From: Gammaproteobacteria bacterium
GTDB lineage: Bacteria > Pseudomonadota > Gammaproteobacteria > Burkholderiales > Thiobacillaceae
Length of the DNA: 48,273 bases
Direction: 5' to 3'
Assembly (NCBI GenBank): GCA_018820765.1
Contig: JAHJNN010000014.1
Span: 1 to 48,273 of the forward strand
Positions 1 through 8,358 of the stretch are shown here, in pieces. The notes beneath the pieces are model-generated. The model did no database searches. It saw nothing but the letters and a program-made list of their open reading frames with translations, and had not been told where the DNA came from. The position numbers were made by a program, and so were the translations under genes. Position 1 is the first letter of the stretch. Every line of letters begins with the position of its first letter.

Positions 1-180
1 AACTCAAACTCACGCCGCTAAATTAATAACGACGCTTCATTCAAGTGTGAGCATTTATGCTAGTTGTCAGACCAACCGAAGTCGATCCAACTACCGCAAC
101 AACACCCACACCTATCGGCTGTAAATTGTTAAAGATCAATCGATTAGCACTTCAGCGTTTGCTTCCGTGCCGTTCGAGAA
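1..180 (-). promoter_or_regulatory. Leader of an rRNA operon (16S gene beyond the left edge)
   Basis: Read on the minus strand, this segment has the layout of the transcribed leader in front of a 16S rRNA gene: a boxA-type antitermination site, a GT-rich stretch after it, then an AT-rich run towards the window edge. It follows a strong rRNA-type promoter and has no credible reading frame. The mature 16S end is not visible, so its position just left of base 1 is inferred. Confidence 0.8.
123..137 (-). promoter_or_regulatory. boxA antitermination site of the rRNA leader
   Basis: The minus strand reads GATCTTTAACAATTT, close to the boxA element bound by NusB/NusE in rRNA leaders (core CTTTAACA). 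It lies about 45 bases downstream of the predicted start site, where boxA is expected. Confidence 0.75.
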
Positions 181-187
181 GGTGCGC

Positions 188-240
188 ATTCTACAGAGCA
201 GAAATAATCCGTCAACACTTTCGACGAAATTATTTTTAAA
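188..240 (-). promoter_or_regulatory. rRNA P1-type promoter with UP-like region
   Basis: On the minus strand the -35 is TTGACG (210-215), the spacer is 16 bp, and the -10 is TAGAAT (188-193), followed by the GC-rich discriminator GCGCACC. A 16-bp spacer and GC-rich discriminator are hallmarks of stringently controlled rRNA promoters. An AT-rich block at about 216-243 sits where an UP element would be and runs into the end of tyrS. Confidence 0.82.
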
Positions 241-1426
241 TAATTGTGACGCGGGCGAATTTTCGCTTGCCGACCTGGGCCACGACCGTCGCGCCAACAG
301 GGACGCTCACGCCTTTATCGGCCACGCGTTCGCCGTCGATCCGCACGCCGCCGCCGGCGATCTGGCGGATGGCATCCGAGGTGCTGGGCACCAGTCCGGC
401 CTGCTTCAATAACTGCGGCACCAGCAGCGCGCCCTCCACACCGGGCAGGCTGATTTCCGGCATCTCGTCCGGCAGCGCGCCTTTCTGGAAGCGCGCTTCG
501 AATTCGACCAGTGCCTGGGTCGCCGCCGCCTGGCTATGAAAGCGTGCAACGATCTCCTGCGCGAAACCGACCTTGATGTTGCGCGGGTTGGCGCCGTCGG
601 CCACCTGCCGTTTCCAGCCCTCGATGGTCGCAAGCGGCTCAAACGACAGCAACTGGATGTAGCGCCACATCAGATCGTCGGAGATCGACATCAGCTTGCC
701 GAAGATCTCCTGCGGCGGCTCGTTGATGCCGATGTAGTTGCCGAGCGACTTCGACATCTTGTTGATGCCATCCGTGCCTTCCAGCAGCGGCATGGTCAGG
801 ATGCACTGCGGGGCTTGCCCGTGATGTTTCTGCAGCTCGCGCCCCATCAAGAGGTTGAATTTCTGGTCGGTGCCGCCCAACTCGACGTCCGCTTTCAGTT
901 CCACCGAGTCGTAGCCCTGGATCAGGGGATAGAGAAACTCATGGATCGCGATCGGCTGCTGGCTGCTGTAGCGCTTGTGGAAATCGTCCCGCTCCAGCAT
1001 GCGCGCGACGGTGTGGGTCGCCGCCAGCCGGATCATGCCGGCCGAACCCAGTTTTTCTATCCACTCGGAATTGAAGCGCACCTCGGTCAGGGCCGGGTCG
1101 AGGATCTTGAACACCTGTTCCTGATAGGTCTTGGCATTTTCAGCCACTGCCTCCGGGGTGAGCGGCGGACGCGTGGTGTTCTTGCCGGTTGGATCGCCGA
1201 TCATGCCGGTGAAATCGCCCACCAGAAAGATGACCTGGTGTCCCAGCGTCTGAAACCGGCGCAGTTTGTTCAACAGCACGGTATGTCCCAGGTGCAGATC
1301 CGGCGCCGTCGGATCGAACCCCGCCTTGATCCGCAACGGCCGGCCCGTTTTCAGTTTCTCGACCAGTTCGGCTTCGACCAGCAACTCGTCGGCTCCACGC
1401 TTGATTTCCTGCAAGGCGTCCTGCAT
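236..1426 (-). CDS. tyrS: Tyrosyl-tRNA synthetase
   Basis: Cytoplasmic class I aminoacyl-tRNA synthetase that charges tRNA-Tyr using ATP. The HIGH-type motif is HLGH at residues 45-48 and KMSKS is at 223-227. A C-terminal S4-like RNA-binding domain contains [12 protein letters not shown] chose the ATG at 1424-1426 (396 aa) because an AGAGG ribosome site lies six bases before it; a TTG one codon upstream is also possible. The gene is divergent from the M23 peptidase gene. Its end runs into the UP-like region of the rRNA promoter with no terminator hairpin between them, so read-through into the rRNA operon is possible. Confidence 0.95.
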   Translation of the reverse strand: MQDALQEIKRGADELLVEAELVEKLKTGRPLRIKAGFDPTAPDLHLGHTVLLNKLRRFQTLGHQVIFLVGDFTGMIGDPTGKNTTRPPLTPEAVAENAKTYQEQVFKILDPALTEVRFNSEWIEKLGSAGMIRLAATHTVARMLERDDFHKRYSSQQPIAIHEFLYPLIQGYDSVELKADVELGGTDQKFNLLMGRELQKHHGQAPQCILTMPLLEGTDGINKMSKSLGNYIGINEPPQEIFGKLMSISDDLMWRYIQLLSFEPLATIEGWKRQVADGANPRNIKVGFAQEIVARFHSQAAATQALVEFEARFQKGALPDEMPEISLPGVEGALLVPQLLKQAGLVPSTSDAIRQIAGGGVRIDGERVADKGVSVPVGATVVAQVGKRKFARVTII

Positions 1427-1586
1427 CAAATTCCTCTCTGTAACGGGTCAAGTTTTTCTCTGACCGAGCCGTTAAACTCAAAATGCCCTCGACCCAACGC
1501 ACACAAGCTGCTGTTTGGATTGAGAAAAGTCGCCGGAATGCCATCTGTGTTAGACTCCCGGCTCGATTACGGAAGGGAAACGGTCC

Positions 1587-2903
1587 ATGCCGCTCACCAA
1601 ACTGAGAATCTTAACCGATCGCATGACGGGAGCGGAACGCCGCTTCAGCTTGCGCACCCTGGTTGCCATTTCCAGCCTGCCGCTTTTTGGCGTCGTTGCC
1701 GCCTTTGGTCTGGCGCCCGACACCAATACGCTCGACATCACTCCGGAAATCATTACCGAAGCCATCGCCCTGCCGGCCTTGGCCAGCACCAGCAGTGTCG
1801 GCACCTTCGAACGTGAAACCCTGATTCAGTCCGGCGACACCCTGGCCAACGCGCTGTCGCGACTCAAGATCGACGATCTGGAAATCCAGCGTTTGCTGGC
1901 CACGGATACCGTGCGCCAGCTGGCATCCAGCATCCGCGCCGGCAAGCGCATCCAGGCCACCACCACCGAGGACGGCCAGGTGCTGACCATCCAGTTCGAA
2001 CGCAGCGACGCGCCGGCCCTGACGGTGCGCCGGCAAGGCGAGGGCTTTGTCGCCGAAGAAAGCAGCGAACTTCTGGAAACCCGTGTGGTGATGCGCTCCG
2101 GCCGCATCCTGTCGTCGCTGTATGGCGCCACCGACAGCGCGGGCATTCCCGACCGGATTGCCGACAAGATGGCCGAAACCTTCTCCACCAGCCTGGATTT
2201 CCGGGAAGACCTGCGTCGCGGCGACACCTTTTCGGTGATCTACACAGTCAATTACCGCAACGGCGAACCGATTTCCGCCGGCAAACTGCTGGCCGCCGAA
2301 TACGTCAATGCCGGCAAACCCTATCGGGCTGTCCTGTTCCGCGATCCTTTCGGGCGCGAAGACTATTACACGCCCGAAGGCGAGTCGCTGAAACGAGGCT
2401 TTCTGCGGTCTCCCCTCGAATTTTCCCGCGTCACCTCCAGCTTCAGCAACTCGCGCAAGCACCCCGTATACGGCTTCCACCGCGCCCATACCGGCGTCGA
2501 CTTCGGCGCACCCACCGGCACCCGGGTCAAGGCCACCGGCGACGCAACGGTGAAGTTCGCCGGACGCAGGGGCGGCTACGGCAACCTCGTCATCCTGCGG
2601 CATTCCAATGGCTACGAGACCTATTACGCCCACCTGAGCCGTTTTGCCGCCGGCCTCCGCTCCGGGCGCGCGGTCACCCAGGGTCAGGTCATCGCCTACG
2701 TCGGCTCGACCGGCGCCTCCACCGGCCCACACCTGCACTACGAAGTGCGTATCGCCGGCCGGCCGCAGAATCCCATGGGCATCAAGCTGCCGGGCTCGCC
2801 CCCGCTGGTCGCAGCACAACGTGCACGTTTCCTGGAACAGACCGCCAACTGGTCTGGCAAGCTAGGTCTGCTGCGCGGCACCAACCTCGCTGCACTCGAT
2901 TGA
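1587..2903 (+). CDS. M23-family cell-wall endopeptidase (MepM-like)
   Basis: Probable zinc-dependent peptidoglycan hydrolase acting in the periplasm. One N-terminal hydrophobic segment (about residues 29-43) looks like a signal anchor. A LysM/OapA-like region follows (about 75-130). The C-terminal M23 (LytM) domain carries zinc ligands HTGVD (H301, D305) and HLHYE (382-386). Length 438 aa is normal for MepM-type proteins. The start is an ATG after GGAAGGGA. Its TGA stop overlaps the proposed TTG start of anmK, so the two are probably co-translated; pairing a wall hydrolase with a muropeptide-recycling kinase makes functional sense. Substrate specificity is inferred from the family. Confidence 0.88.
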   Translation: MPLTKLRILTDRMTGAERRFSLRTLVAISSLPLFGVVAAFGLAPDTNTLDITPEIITEAIALPALASTSSVGTFERETLIQSGDTLANALSRLKIDDLEIQRLLATDTVRQLASSIRAGKRIQATTTEDGQVLTIQFERSDAPALTVRRQGEGFVAEESSELLETRVVMRSGRILSSLYGATDSAGIPDRIADKMAETFSTSLDFREDLRRGDTFSVIYTVNYRNGEPISAGKLLAAEYVNAGKPYRAVLFRDPFGREDYYTPEGESLKRGFLRSPLEFSRVTSSFSNSRKHPVYGFHRAHTGVDFGAPTGTRVKATGDATVKFAGRRGGYGNLVILRHSNGYETYYAHLSRFAAGLRSGRAVTQGQVIAYVGSTGASTGPHLHYEVRIAGRPQNPMGIKLPGSPPLVAAQRARFLEQTANWSGKLGLLRGTNLAALD

Positions 2904-4018
2904 GTGCAGCCCTCACGCATGAGGCCGAACGTTATGTCGGCCTCATGTCCGGCACCAGCCTGGACGGCATCGACGCCGTTCTCGCCGAAATAGACCAGTC
3001 TGGCCAACCCCGCCTCCTTCACACCCATTACCTGCCCTACCCCGACAGCCTGCGCGCGCAGCTTCTGGCGCTGCATGCCCCGCAGCCCGATGAAATCCAT
3101 CTGGCCGCTTGCGCCGCCAACGATCTTGCTCGCCTGTATGCCGAGGCGGTCGGCGCGCTGCTGGACGGGGTTGCCCGCGACAGCGTGCGCGCGATCGGTT
3201 GCCATGGCCAGACCCTGCGCCACCGCCCCGCCGACGGCTACACGCTGCAGATCGGCAATGCCGCCCTCCTGGCCGAGCTCACCGGCATCACCGTCGTCGC
3301 CGATTTCCGCAGCCGCGACATCGCAGCCGGCGGCCAGGGCGCCCCGCTGGTCCCCGCCTTCCATGCCCAGGTGCTGCGGCACCCGGACATCCACCGCGTC
3401 ATCGCCAATATCGGCGGCATCGCCAATATCACCGATCTACCCGTCGACGGGGCGATCCGCGGCTGGGATACCGGCCCCGGCAACATGCTGCTGGACGCCT
3501 GGATCAAGCTGCACAACGGCGTCCACTACGATCACGACGGCGCCTGGGCCGCCAGCGGGTCAGTCGCACCCGGCCTGCTGTCGGAGCTGGCGCGGCACGC
3601 TTATCTGCAGTTGGCGCCGCCCAAGAGCGCGGGACGCGAGCAGTTCAACCTGGACTGGCTCGACGCCACGCTCGCCCGCCTGGACTGCGCCATCGCACCG
3701 GCTGACGTCCAGGCCACCCTGCTCGAGTTCACCGCCACCAGCCTGTGCGAGGCAGTCAGCCGCGAATGCCGCGGTGCACAGGAGTTGTACGTCTGCGGCG
3801 GCGGCGCCCGCAGCAGCGCGCTGATGCAGCGCATCCAGGCGCTGCTGCCGGGCATGCGGGTCGCCGCCACCGACGCACTCGGCATCCCCCCCGACTGGGT
3901 GGAAGCGCTCGCCTTCGCCTGGCTGGCGCGGCAGACGCTGCATCATGCGCCCGGCAACCTGCCCTCGGTGACCGGCGCGCGGGGCGAGCGCATCCTGGGA
4001 GCGATTTACCCGGCCTGA
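2900..4018 (+). CDS. anmK: Anhydro-N-acetylmuramic acid kinase
   Basis: Cytoplasmic kinase that opens and phosphorylates 1,6-anhydroMurNAc to MurNAc-6-phosphate during cell-wall recycling. The N-terminal GLMSGTSLDGID motif and internal GQTLRH and GWDTGPGNM segments are typical, and 372 aa matches the family. The start must lie upstream of the ATG inside the GLMSGTS motif. The only good in-frame candidate is TTG at 2900, which overlaps the stop of the M23 gene, so translation is probably coupled. It converges on erpA; the shared terminator is at 4081-4120. Confidence 0.92.
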   Translation: MSAALTHEAERYVGLMSGTSLDGIDAVLAEIDQSGQPRLLHTHYLPYPDSLRAQLLALHAPQPDEIHLAACAANDLARLYAEAVGALLDGVARDSVRAIGCHGQTLRHRPADGYTLQIGNAALLAELTGITVVADFRSRDIAAGGQGAPLVPAFHAQVLRHPDIHRVIANIGGIANITDLPVDGAIRGWDTGPGNMLLDAWIKLHNGVHYDHDGAWAASGSVAPGLLSELARHAYLQLAPPKSAGREQFNLDWLDATLARLDCAIAPADVQATLLEFTATSLCEAVSRECRGAQELYVCGGGARSSALMQRIQALLPGMRVAATDALGIPPDWVEALAFAWLARQTLHHAPGNLPSVTGARGERILGAIYPA

Positions 4019-4025
4019 ACCAGGC

Positions 4026-4077
4026 TATCGGGCCGGGGGCGGCCCTCCTACGGGTAGGAGCGGCGCCCTCGCCGCGA
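4026..4077 (+). repeat. GTAG-type REP doublet, back-to-back units
   Basis: Two imperfect palindromic units meet at their GTAGGAG ends: the left unit is inverted (ends CTCCTAC at 4045-4051) and the right unit begins GTAGGAG at 4054-4060, each with a GC-rich hairpin core. The same motifs recur at 14633-14707 in the opposite arrangement. It lies between the anmK stop and the terminator. This fits the GTAG class of repetitive extragenic palindromes known from other proteobacteria. Confidence 0.75.
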
Positions 4078-4080
4078 TGC

Positions 4081-4120
4081 ACCCAATAAAAAAGCGGCCG
4101 AAGCCGCTTTTTTATTGGGT
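4081..4120. terminator. Bidirectional rho-independent terminator between anmK and erpA
   Basis: Perfect inverted repeat with 18-bp arms (4081-4098 and 4103-4120) around the loop CGAA. The GC core AGCGGC/GCCGCT is flanked by A6 on one side and T6 on the other, so it can end transcription of convergent anmK and erpA. Confidence 0.92.
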
Positions 4121-4130
4121 GAGGAAGCGC

Positions 4131-4481
4131 TTACGCCGAGAACGACGAACCGCAGCCGCAAGTGGTGGTGGCGTTCGGGTTCTTGATCACGAACTGCGCG
4201 CCTTCCAGGCCTTCCGAATAGTCGATTTCGGCGCCGACCAGGTACTGGAAGCTCATCGAATCGACCAGCAGGGTCACGCCGTTCTTCACCATCACGGTGT
4301 CGTCGGCATTCTGCGCTTCGTCGAAGGTGAAGCCGTACTGGAAGCCGGAACAGCCACCGCCGGAAACGAACACGCGCAGTTTCAGGTCGGGGTTGCCTTC
4401 CTCGTCGATCAGGCTCTTGACTTTGCTGGCCGCGCTGTCGGTGAAGATCAGCGGGGACTCCATTTCGGTTGCTGCGTTCAT
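4131..4481 (-). CDS. erpA: Iron-sulfur cluster insertion protein ErpA
   Basis: A-type carrier that delivers Fe-S clusters to apoproteins, including enzymes of isoprenoid synthesis. It has the HesB/IscA fold signature with the three conserved cysteines C44 ([11 protein letters not shown]), C108 and C110 (CGCGSSF), at 116 aa. The start ATG at 4479-4481 has an AAGGAG site. It lies downstream of argC on the same strand, 93 bp away, the arrangement usual in betaproteobacteria. ErpA rather than IscA is chosen from sequence feel and this neighbourhood. Confidence 0.92.
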   Translation of the reverse strand: MNAATEMESPLIFTDSAASKVKSLIDEEGNPDLKLRVFVSGGGCSGFQYGFTFDEAQNADDTVMVKNGVTLLVDSMSFQYLVGAEIDYSEGLEGAQFVIKNPNATTTCGCGSSFSA

Positions 4482-4574
4482 GGTAATGCTCCTTGAAAAT
4501 GTGTGGGGTGATTATCCGCATCACCCGGCTTGCGTCAAGCAAAGACCCTGATGGGACCGCGGAGTTCCGCCTGC

Positions 4575-5603
4575 TTAAGGAAGCATGCCGACGTCGGCCA
4601 GCGCCGTGTCCTCGGGCAGGTCGAACAGGATATTCATGTTCTGCACCGCCTGCCCCGCCGCGCCCTTGACCAGGTTGTCGATCACCGACAGCACCACCAC
4701 GGTGTCGCTGCCCTGTGGCCGGTGCACCGCGATGCGGCAGACGTTGGCGCCGCGCACCGAACGCGTTTCCGGGTGGCTGCCTGCGGGCAGCACGTCGACA
4801 AAGGCTTCGCCCGCGTAGCGCTGCTCGAACAGGCTTTGCAGGTCGATGTCGGCACTCACTTTCGCGTACAGGGTCGCGTGGATACCGCGGATCAGCGGCA
4901 GCAGATGTGGCACGAAGGTGAATCCCACCGGCTTGCCGGCAAAGCGCTCCAGCCCCTGCTTGATCTCCGGCCAGTGGCGATGGCCGCCGACGGCGTAGGC
5001 CTTGAAGTTGTCCGCCGCCTCGGCAAACAGAATGTGGGTTTCCGGCTTGCGCCCGGCACCCGACACACCCGACTTGGCGTCGGCCACCAGAAAACCGGTG
5101 TCGACCGCACCGGCTTCAAGCAAAGGCAGGAAACCCAACTGCACGGCGGTCGGATAGCAACCGGGGTTGGCGATCAGGCGCGCGCCCTTGATGGCGGCGC
5201 GGTTGATTTCGGGCAGGCCGTACACCGCCTCGGCCACCAGATCCGGGCAGGCGTGTTCCATCTTGTACCACTGCTCCCACACCGCGATGTCCTTGATGCG
5301 GAAGTCCGCCGCCAGGTCGATCACCTTGACGCCGGCATCGAGCAGCGCGCGGGTCTGTTGCATCGCCACGCCGTTGGGGGTGGCGAAGAACACCACGTCA
5401 CAGTGTTCCAGCCCGGCCTCTTCCGGCGTGGAAAACGCCAGCTTCACCCGCCCGCGCAGATTGGGGAACATGTCGGCCACCGGCATCCCGGCCTCCTTGC
5501 GCGAGGTGATGGCCTTCAGTTCCACCTGTGGATGGCGCGCCAGCAGGCGCAGCAATTCGACCCCGGTGTAGCCCGTGCCGCCGACGATACCGACTTTGAT
5601 CAT
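4575..5603 (-). CDS. argC: N-acetyl-gamma-glutamyl-phosphate reductase
   Basis: Third step of arginine biosynthesis: NADPH-dependent reduction of N-acetyl-glutamyl-phosphate to the semialdehyde. The nucleotide-binding loop is GGTGYTG (residues 8-14) and the active-site cysteine is C149 in [17 protein letters not shown] and the C-terminal dimerisation region are present. Length 342 aa is typical. It follows rpsI on the same strand but is separated from it by a terminator at 5661-5692, so read-through from the ribosomal genes should be limited. Confidence 0.95.
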   Translation of the reverse strand: MIKVGIVGGTGYTGVELLRLLARHPQVELKAITSRKEAGMPVADMFPNLRGRVKLAFSTPEEAGLEHCDVVFFATPNGVAMQQTRALLDAGVKVIDLAADFRIKDIAVWEQWYKMEHACPDLVAEAVYGLPEINRAAIKGARLIANPGCYPTAVQLGFLPLLEAGAVDTGFLVADAKSGVSGAGRKPETHILFAEAADNFKAYAVGGHRHWPEIKQGLERFAGKPVGFTFVPHLLPLIRGIHATLYAKVSADIDLQSLFEQRYAGEAFVDVLPAGSHPETRSVRGANVCRIAVHRPQGSDTVVVLSVIDNLVKGAAGQAVQNMNILFDLPEDTALADVGMLP

Positions 5604-5660
5604 GGTGCGAATCCTTGCAATGAATGACTGAATTGTAAGACAGCCGTGCGCGCAGATATA

Positions 5661-5692
5661 AAAAAAGCCGCCCTGAATCGGACGGCTTTTTT
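5661..5692. terminator. Rho-independent terminator after rpsI
   Basis: The inverted repeat AAAAAAGCCG/CGGCTTTTTT with partly paired inner bases lies between rpsI and argC. It has a T-run on both strands and chiefly serves the minus-strand rplM-rpsI operon. Confidence 0.88.
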
Positions 5693-5719
5693 CTGCGACA
5701 AGCTGCTGGCCAAATAAAA

Positions 5720-6112
5720 TCAGCGCTTGGAGAACTGCTTGCGGCGACGCGCCTTGTGGAAGCCGACTTTTTTCCGTTCGACTTCGCGGGCATCGCGGGT
5801 GACCAGGCCTGCGGCCTTCAGCACAGGCTTCATCTCGGGCGAGAACTCGATCAGCGCGCGGGTGATGCCGTGACGCACTGCACCGGCCTGGCCGGATTCG
5901 CCGCCGCCTGCCACGTTGACCATGATGTCGAACGTGCTCAGGTTGTCGGTCAGCACCAGCGGCTGGCGCACGATCATGCGGCCGGTCTCACGCGAGAAAT
6001 ACTCGTCCACCGGCTTGTCGTTGACGACGATCTTGCCGCTGCCGGCCTTGATGAACACGCGCGCAACCGATTCCTTGCGGCGACCCGTACCGTAGTTGTA
6101 GTTACCGATCAT
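5720..6112 (-). CDS. rpsI: 30S ribosomal protein S9
   Basis: S9 sits in the head of the small subunit, with its C-terminal tail reaching the P-site tRNA. The N-terminus [10 protein letters not shown] and the basic tail ending QFSKR are diagnostic; 130 aa is normal. The ATG overlaps the rplM stop as ATGA, so the pair is translationally coupled, as in most bacteria. It is followed by the terminator at 5661-5692. Confidence 0.97.
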   Translation of the reverse strand: MIGNYNYGTGRRKESVARVFIKAGSGKIVVNDKPVDEYFSRETGRMIVRQPLVLTDNLSTFDIMVNVAGGGESGQAGAVRHGITRALIEFSPEMKPVLKAAGLVTRDAREVERKKVGFHKARRRKQFSKR

Positions 6113-6555
6113 GATGCAGCCTTAACGTTGAGTTCGAGGGGCTGGGGCTGTTGAGCCTCGTGCGGATGGTCCGCGCCCGCGTAGATTTTCATTTTCTTGA
6201 TCATGGCGTAGCCGAGCGGGCCCTTGGGCAGCATGCCCTTGACCGCCTTCTCCAGCGCACGGCCGGGGAAACGCTCCTGCATCTTGTCGAAGTTGGTTTC
6301 GTAGAGGCCGCCGGGGTAGCCCGAGTGGCGATAGTACTTCTTGTCGAGGCCCTTGTTGCCGGTCACGACCATCTTGCTGGCGTTGACCACCACGATGTAA
6401 TCGCCGGTGTCGACGTGGGGCGTGAACTCGGGCTTGTGTTTGCCGCGCAGACGGCGGGCAATCTCGGAAGCCAGGCGACCCAGCACTTTGTTATCGGCAT
6501 CAACCACGAACCAGTCGCGTTGAACTTCATGCGTTTTTGCGGAAAAGGTTTTCAT
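6109..6555 (-). CDS. rplM: 50S ribosomal protein L13
   Basis: L13 is an early-assembly protein of the large subunit. The start [16 protein letters not shown] is the conserved N-terminus, so the ATG at 6553-6555 is chosen over an in-frame upstream codon; it follows a GAGGTG ribosome site. The 148-residue product is slightly longer than E. coli L13 (142) owing to a Gln/Pro-rich C-terminal stretch. It is first in the rplM-rpsI operon, driven by the promoter at 6596-6625. Confidence 0.97.
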   Translation of the reverse strand: MKTFSAKTHEVQRDWFVVDADNKVLGRLASEIARRLRGKHKPEFTPHVDTGDYIVVVNASKMVVTGNKGLDKKYYRHSGYPGGLYETNFDKMQERFPGRALEKAVKGMLPKGPLGYAMIKKMKIYAGADHPHEAQQPQPLELNVKAAS

Positions 6556-6595
6556 GACCCACCTCTGCACAGAGGACAATCTCGGAAAGCCGGGC

Positions 6596-6625
6596 ATTTT
6601 AACTGCGCACCCGGAACAAAGTCAA
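6596..6625 (-). promoter_or_regulatory. Sigma-70 promoter of rplM-rpsI
   Basis: On the minus strand the -35 is TTGACT (6620-6625), the spacer is 18 bp, and the -10 is TAAAAT (6596-6601). This predicts a leader of about 35 bases before rplM. It lies in the gap to the divergent DUF218 gene. Confidence 0.75.
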
Positions 6626-6670
6626 ACACTGTCTGCGAATCCCGATTCGCGCCGGCATACAATTCCGGCC

Positions 6671-7444
6671 ATGACTGCCTGGCTTGCCACCCACCTTGTC
6701 GCCGCCGCCCTGTTGCCCCCGCTGGCGTTGGTGATTTTGCTGGCTGTCGGGCTGACTCTGCGGCGGCGCCGGCCCCGTCTGTCCGCCTCGCTGATCCTGC
6801 TTGCCGCCGCCGCGCTGTACGCCCTGTCCACCCCATGGGTCGGCGGGCTGCTGCAGAAAAGCCTGGAAATCAGCGCCCCGGTCAGCCCGGCTGAATTGCA
6901 GACGGCAGACGCCATCGTCGTCCTCGGCGGCGGGCGGCGCACCGACGCGGCCGAGTATGGCGGCGACACCCTCAACGACCTCAGCCTGGCGCGTCTGCGC
7001 TACGCCGTCCACCTGCAGCGCGCCAGCGGCCTGCCCATTCTGGTCACCGGCGGCATGCCCGGCGGCGGCACCGCAGCCGAGGGCCGCATCATGCAGCACA
7101 TCCTGCAAAGCGAATACGGCATATCCCCCCGCTGGGTCGAGGACGCCTCGCTCACCACCTGGGACAACGCCCGCCTCTCAGCGCCGCTGCTCAAACAGGC
7201 CGGCGCCCAGCGCATCGTGCTGGTCAGCCATGCCTGGCACCTGCGCCGCGCCGTGCCCCTGTTCGAAGCGCAGGGACTCGCCGTCGTTCCCGCCGGCACC
7301 CAGTTTGCCCGCACCCGCGTCGACTCCGTCGTCGACCTTTTGCCCGACCCCGCCGGCCTGCGCGCCAGCAGCTTTACCCTGCACGAATGGCTGGGCATTT
7401 TGTGGTACAAACTCCGCTCGATTTTTGCTGAAGGAACCCCATGA
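6671..7444 (+). CDS. YdcF/ElyC-like DUF218 membrane protein
   Basis: Inner-membrane protein of 257 aa with two N-terminal membrane segments (about residues 6-30 and 38-56) followed by a DUF218 domain containing DAIVVLGGG, LVTGG and VSHAWHLRRA. Relatives include ElyC and SanA, which affect envelope integrity, but the biochemical activity is not established. I use the ATG at 6671, directly before the first membrane segment. The stop overlaps the start of the OsmC gene as ATGA, so the two form an operon divergent from rplM. Confidence 0.85.
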   Translation: MTAWLATHLVAAALLPPLALVILLAVGLTLRRRRPRLSASLILLAAAALYALSTPWVGGLLQKSLEISAPVSPAELQTADAIVVLGGGRRTDAAEYGGDTLNDLSLARLRYAVHLQRASGLPILVTGGMPGGGTAAEGRIMQHILQSEYGISPRWVEDASLTTWDNARLSAPLLKQAGAQRIVLVSHAWHLRRAVPLFEAQGLAVVPAGTQFARTRVDSVVDLLPDPAGLRASSFTLHEWLGILWYKLRSIFAEGTP

Positions 7445-7857
7445 AAGCCCGCGTCAAACTCATCGAAGGCGTCAGCTTCGTCGGCCAGAGCGAATCCGGC
7501 CACAGCATCGTCATGGACGGCGCCCCCGAATCCGGCGGCAAGAACCTAGGCGTGCGCCCGATGGAAATGCTGCTCATGGGGCTGGGCGGATGCTCCGCGT
7601 TCGACGTCGTCCTGATCCTGCGCAAAGGCCGCCAGCAGGTCACCGACTGCGTCGCCGACCTTTCAGCCGAACGGGCCGACAGCGACCCCAAGGTCTTCAC
7701 CAAAATCCACGTTCACTTCACCGTCACCGGCAAGGCGCTCGACCCCAAGCGCGTCGAACAGGCGGTACACCTGTCGGCCGAAAAGTACTGCTCGGCCAGC
7801 ATCATGCTCGGCAAGACGGCCGAGATCACGCATGACTTCGATGTGGTGGAAGGCTGA
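7441..7857 (+). CDS. OsmC family protein (YhfA-like)
   Basis: Small cytoplasmic protein of the OsmC/Ohr superfamily, many of which are thiol-dependent peroxidases. The two family cysteines are visible at C51 (GLGGCSAFDV) and C117 (KYCSAS). At 138 aa it resembles the YhfA branch more than classic OsmC or Ohr, and the YhfA branch has no firm substrate. The ATG overlaps the preceding stop by four bases. Confidence 0.88.
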   Translation: MKARVKLIEGVSFVGQSESGHSIVMDGAPESGGKNLGVRPMEMLLMGLGGCSAFDVVLILRKGRQQVTDCVADLSAERADSDPKVFTKIHVHFTVTGKALDPKRVEQAVHLSAEKYCSASIMLGKTAEITHDFDVVEG

Positions 7858-7867
7858 AAAATGCAAA

Positions 7868-7887
7868 CGGGCACCCCAGGGCGCCCG
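7868..7887 (-). terminator. Possible terminator after the DUF2283 gene
   Basis: An 8-bp stem (CGGGCACC/GGCGCCCG with one G-T pair, loop CCAG). On the minus strand it is followed by TTTGCATTTTT, a reasonable though interrupted T-tract, placing it as the end of the minus-strand DUF4258/DUF2283 unit. Confidence 0.45.
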
Positions 7888-7905
7888 CTTGGGTTTAGAA
7901 ATGCT

Positions 7906-8102
7906 TCAGGCCGCGATTTGCTCAAAGGAGAATGCGGAATATCCGCACGATCCCGCGCATGCTCGACGGTGATGCCGCAAACATTACCCTCCGCATCCAA
8001 CTCCAGCAGAGTGTTTTCATCCAGGTCCCGACTTTCGCTCACGGCCGTTGCCTTGAATTCGATGTAAAGCGTATCGGTGTCCTGAAAGTATTTAATCTTC
8101 AT
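7906..8102 (-). pseudogene. DUF2283 protein, frameshifted near its C-terminus
   Basis: The N-terminus MKIKYFQDTDTLYIEF and the segment GNVCGITVEHARDRADIP are those of DUF2283 proteins, short single-domain proteins of unknown role often paired with DUF4258. After IPH the open frame runs on into unrelated sequence. In the next frame the nucleotides read FSFEQIAA and then a stop at 7906-7908, the usual end for this family. Restoring one T in the TT pair at about 7931-7932 rebuilds the normal protein. So it carries a one-base deletion, or there is a sequencing error. Its ATG overlaps the stop of the DUF4258 remnant. Confidence 0.75.
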
Positions 8103-8300
8103 GGCACAAACCTCCGATCAAAAAATGCGTTGTGCACGGTTTCTCTGTCCGGCAACAGGATCACTCGCAAATACTTACCCTCCGCTTCTGGAACGGAGGC
8201 CCAACGACGAATCCGCCCATCGGCCTGGCACTTCCCGTTCCGGGTGATCAATCACACGCTGAATCCATTCCAGCTTGATCAGGGCCCGTCTCCGCCCCCG
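8099..8300 (-). pseudogene. DUF4258 remnant, frameshifted and missing its N-terminus
   Basis: No single frame is open across this stretch, but two frames together give LIKLEWIQRVIDHPEREV and then QADGRIRRWASVPEAEGKY, RVILLPDRETVHNAFFDRRF, VP and a stop. This is the pattern of DUF4258 proteins, which are often encoded just before DUF2283 genes. One extra base near 8227 separates the halves, and a TGA at 8301-8303 closes the frame upstream, where the usual His-containing N-terminus is not recognisable. The TGA stop (8099-8101) overlaps the DUF2283 ATG, the coupling of a functional ancestor. Confidence 0.68.
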
Positions 8301-8358
8301 TCAGCAAGCCATCAACAACCACGCTTGACTAGGACGTCAGCCAATCCACGCACCTGCC

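Noticed and set aside
57..239. Short plus-strand frame at the left edge
   Set aside because: It lies on the antisense side of the rRNA leader and promoter.
1520..1556. TTGAGA and TAGACT as the promoter of the M23 gene
   Set aside because: The spacing is 25 bp, well outside the usual range; the TAGACT box may be real, but with another -35 I could not identify.
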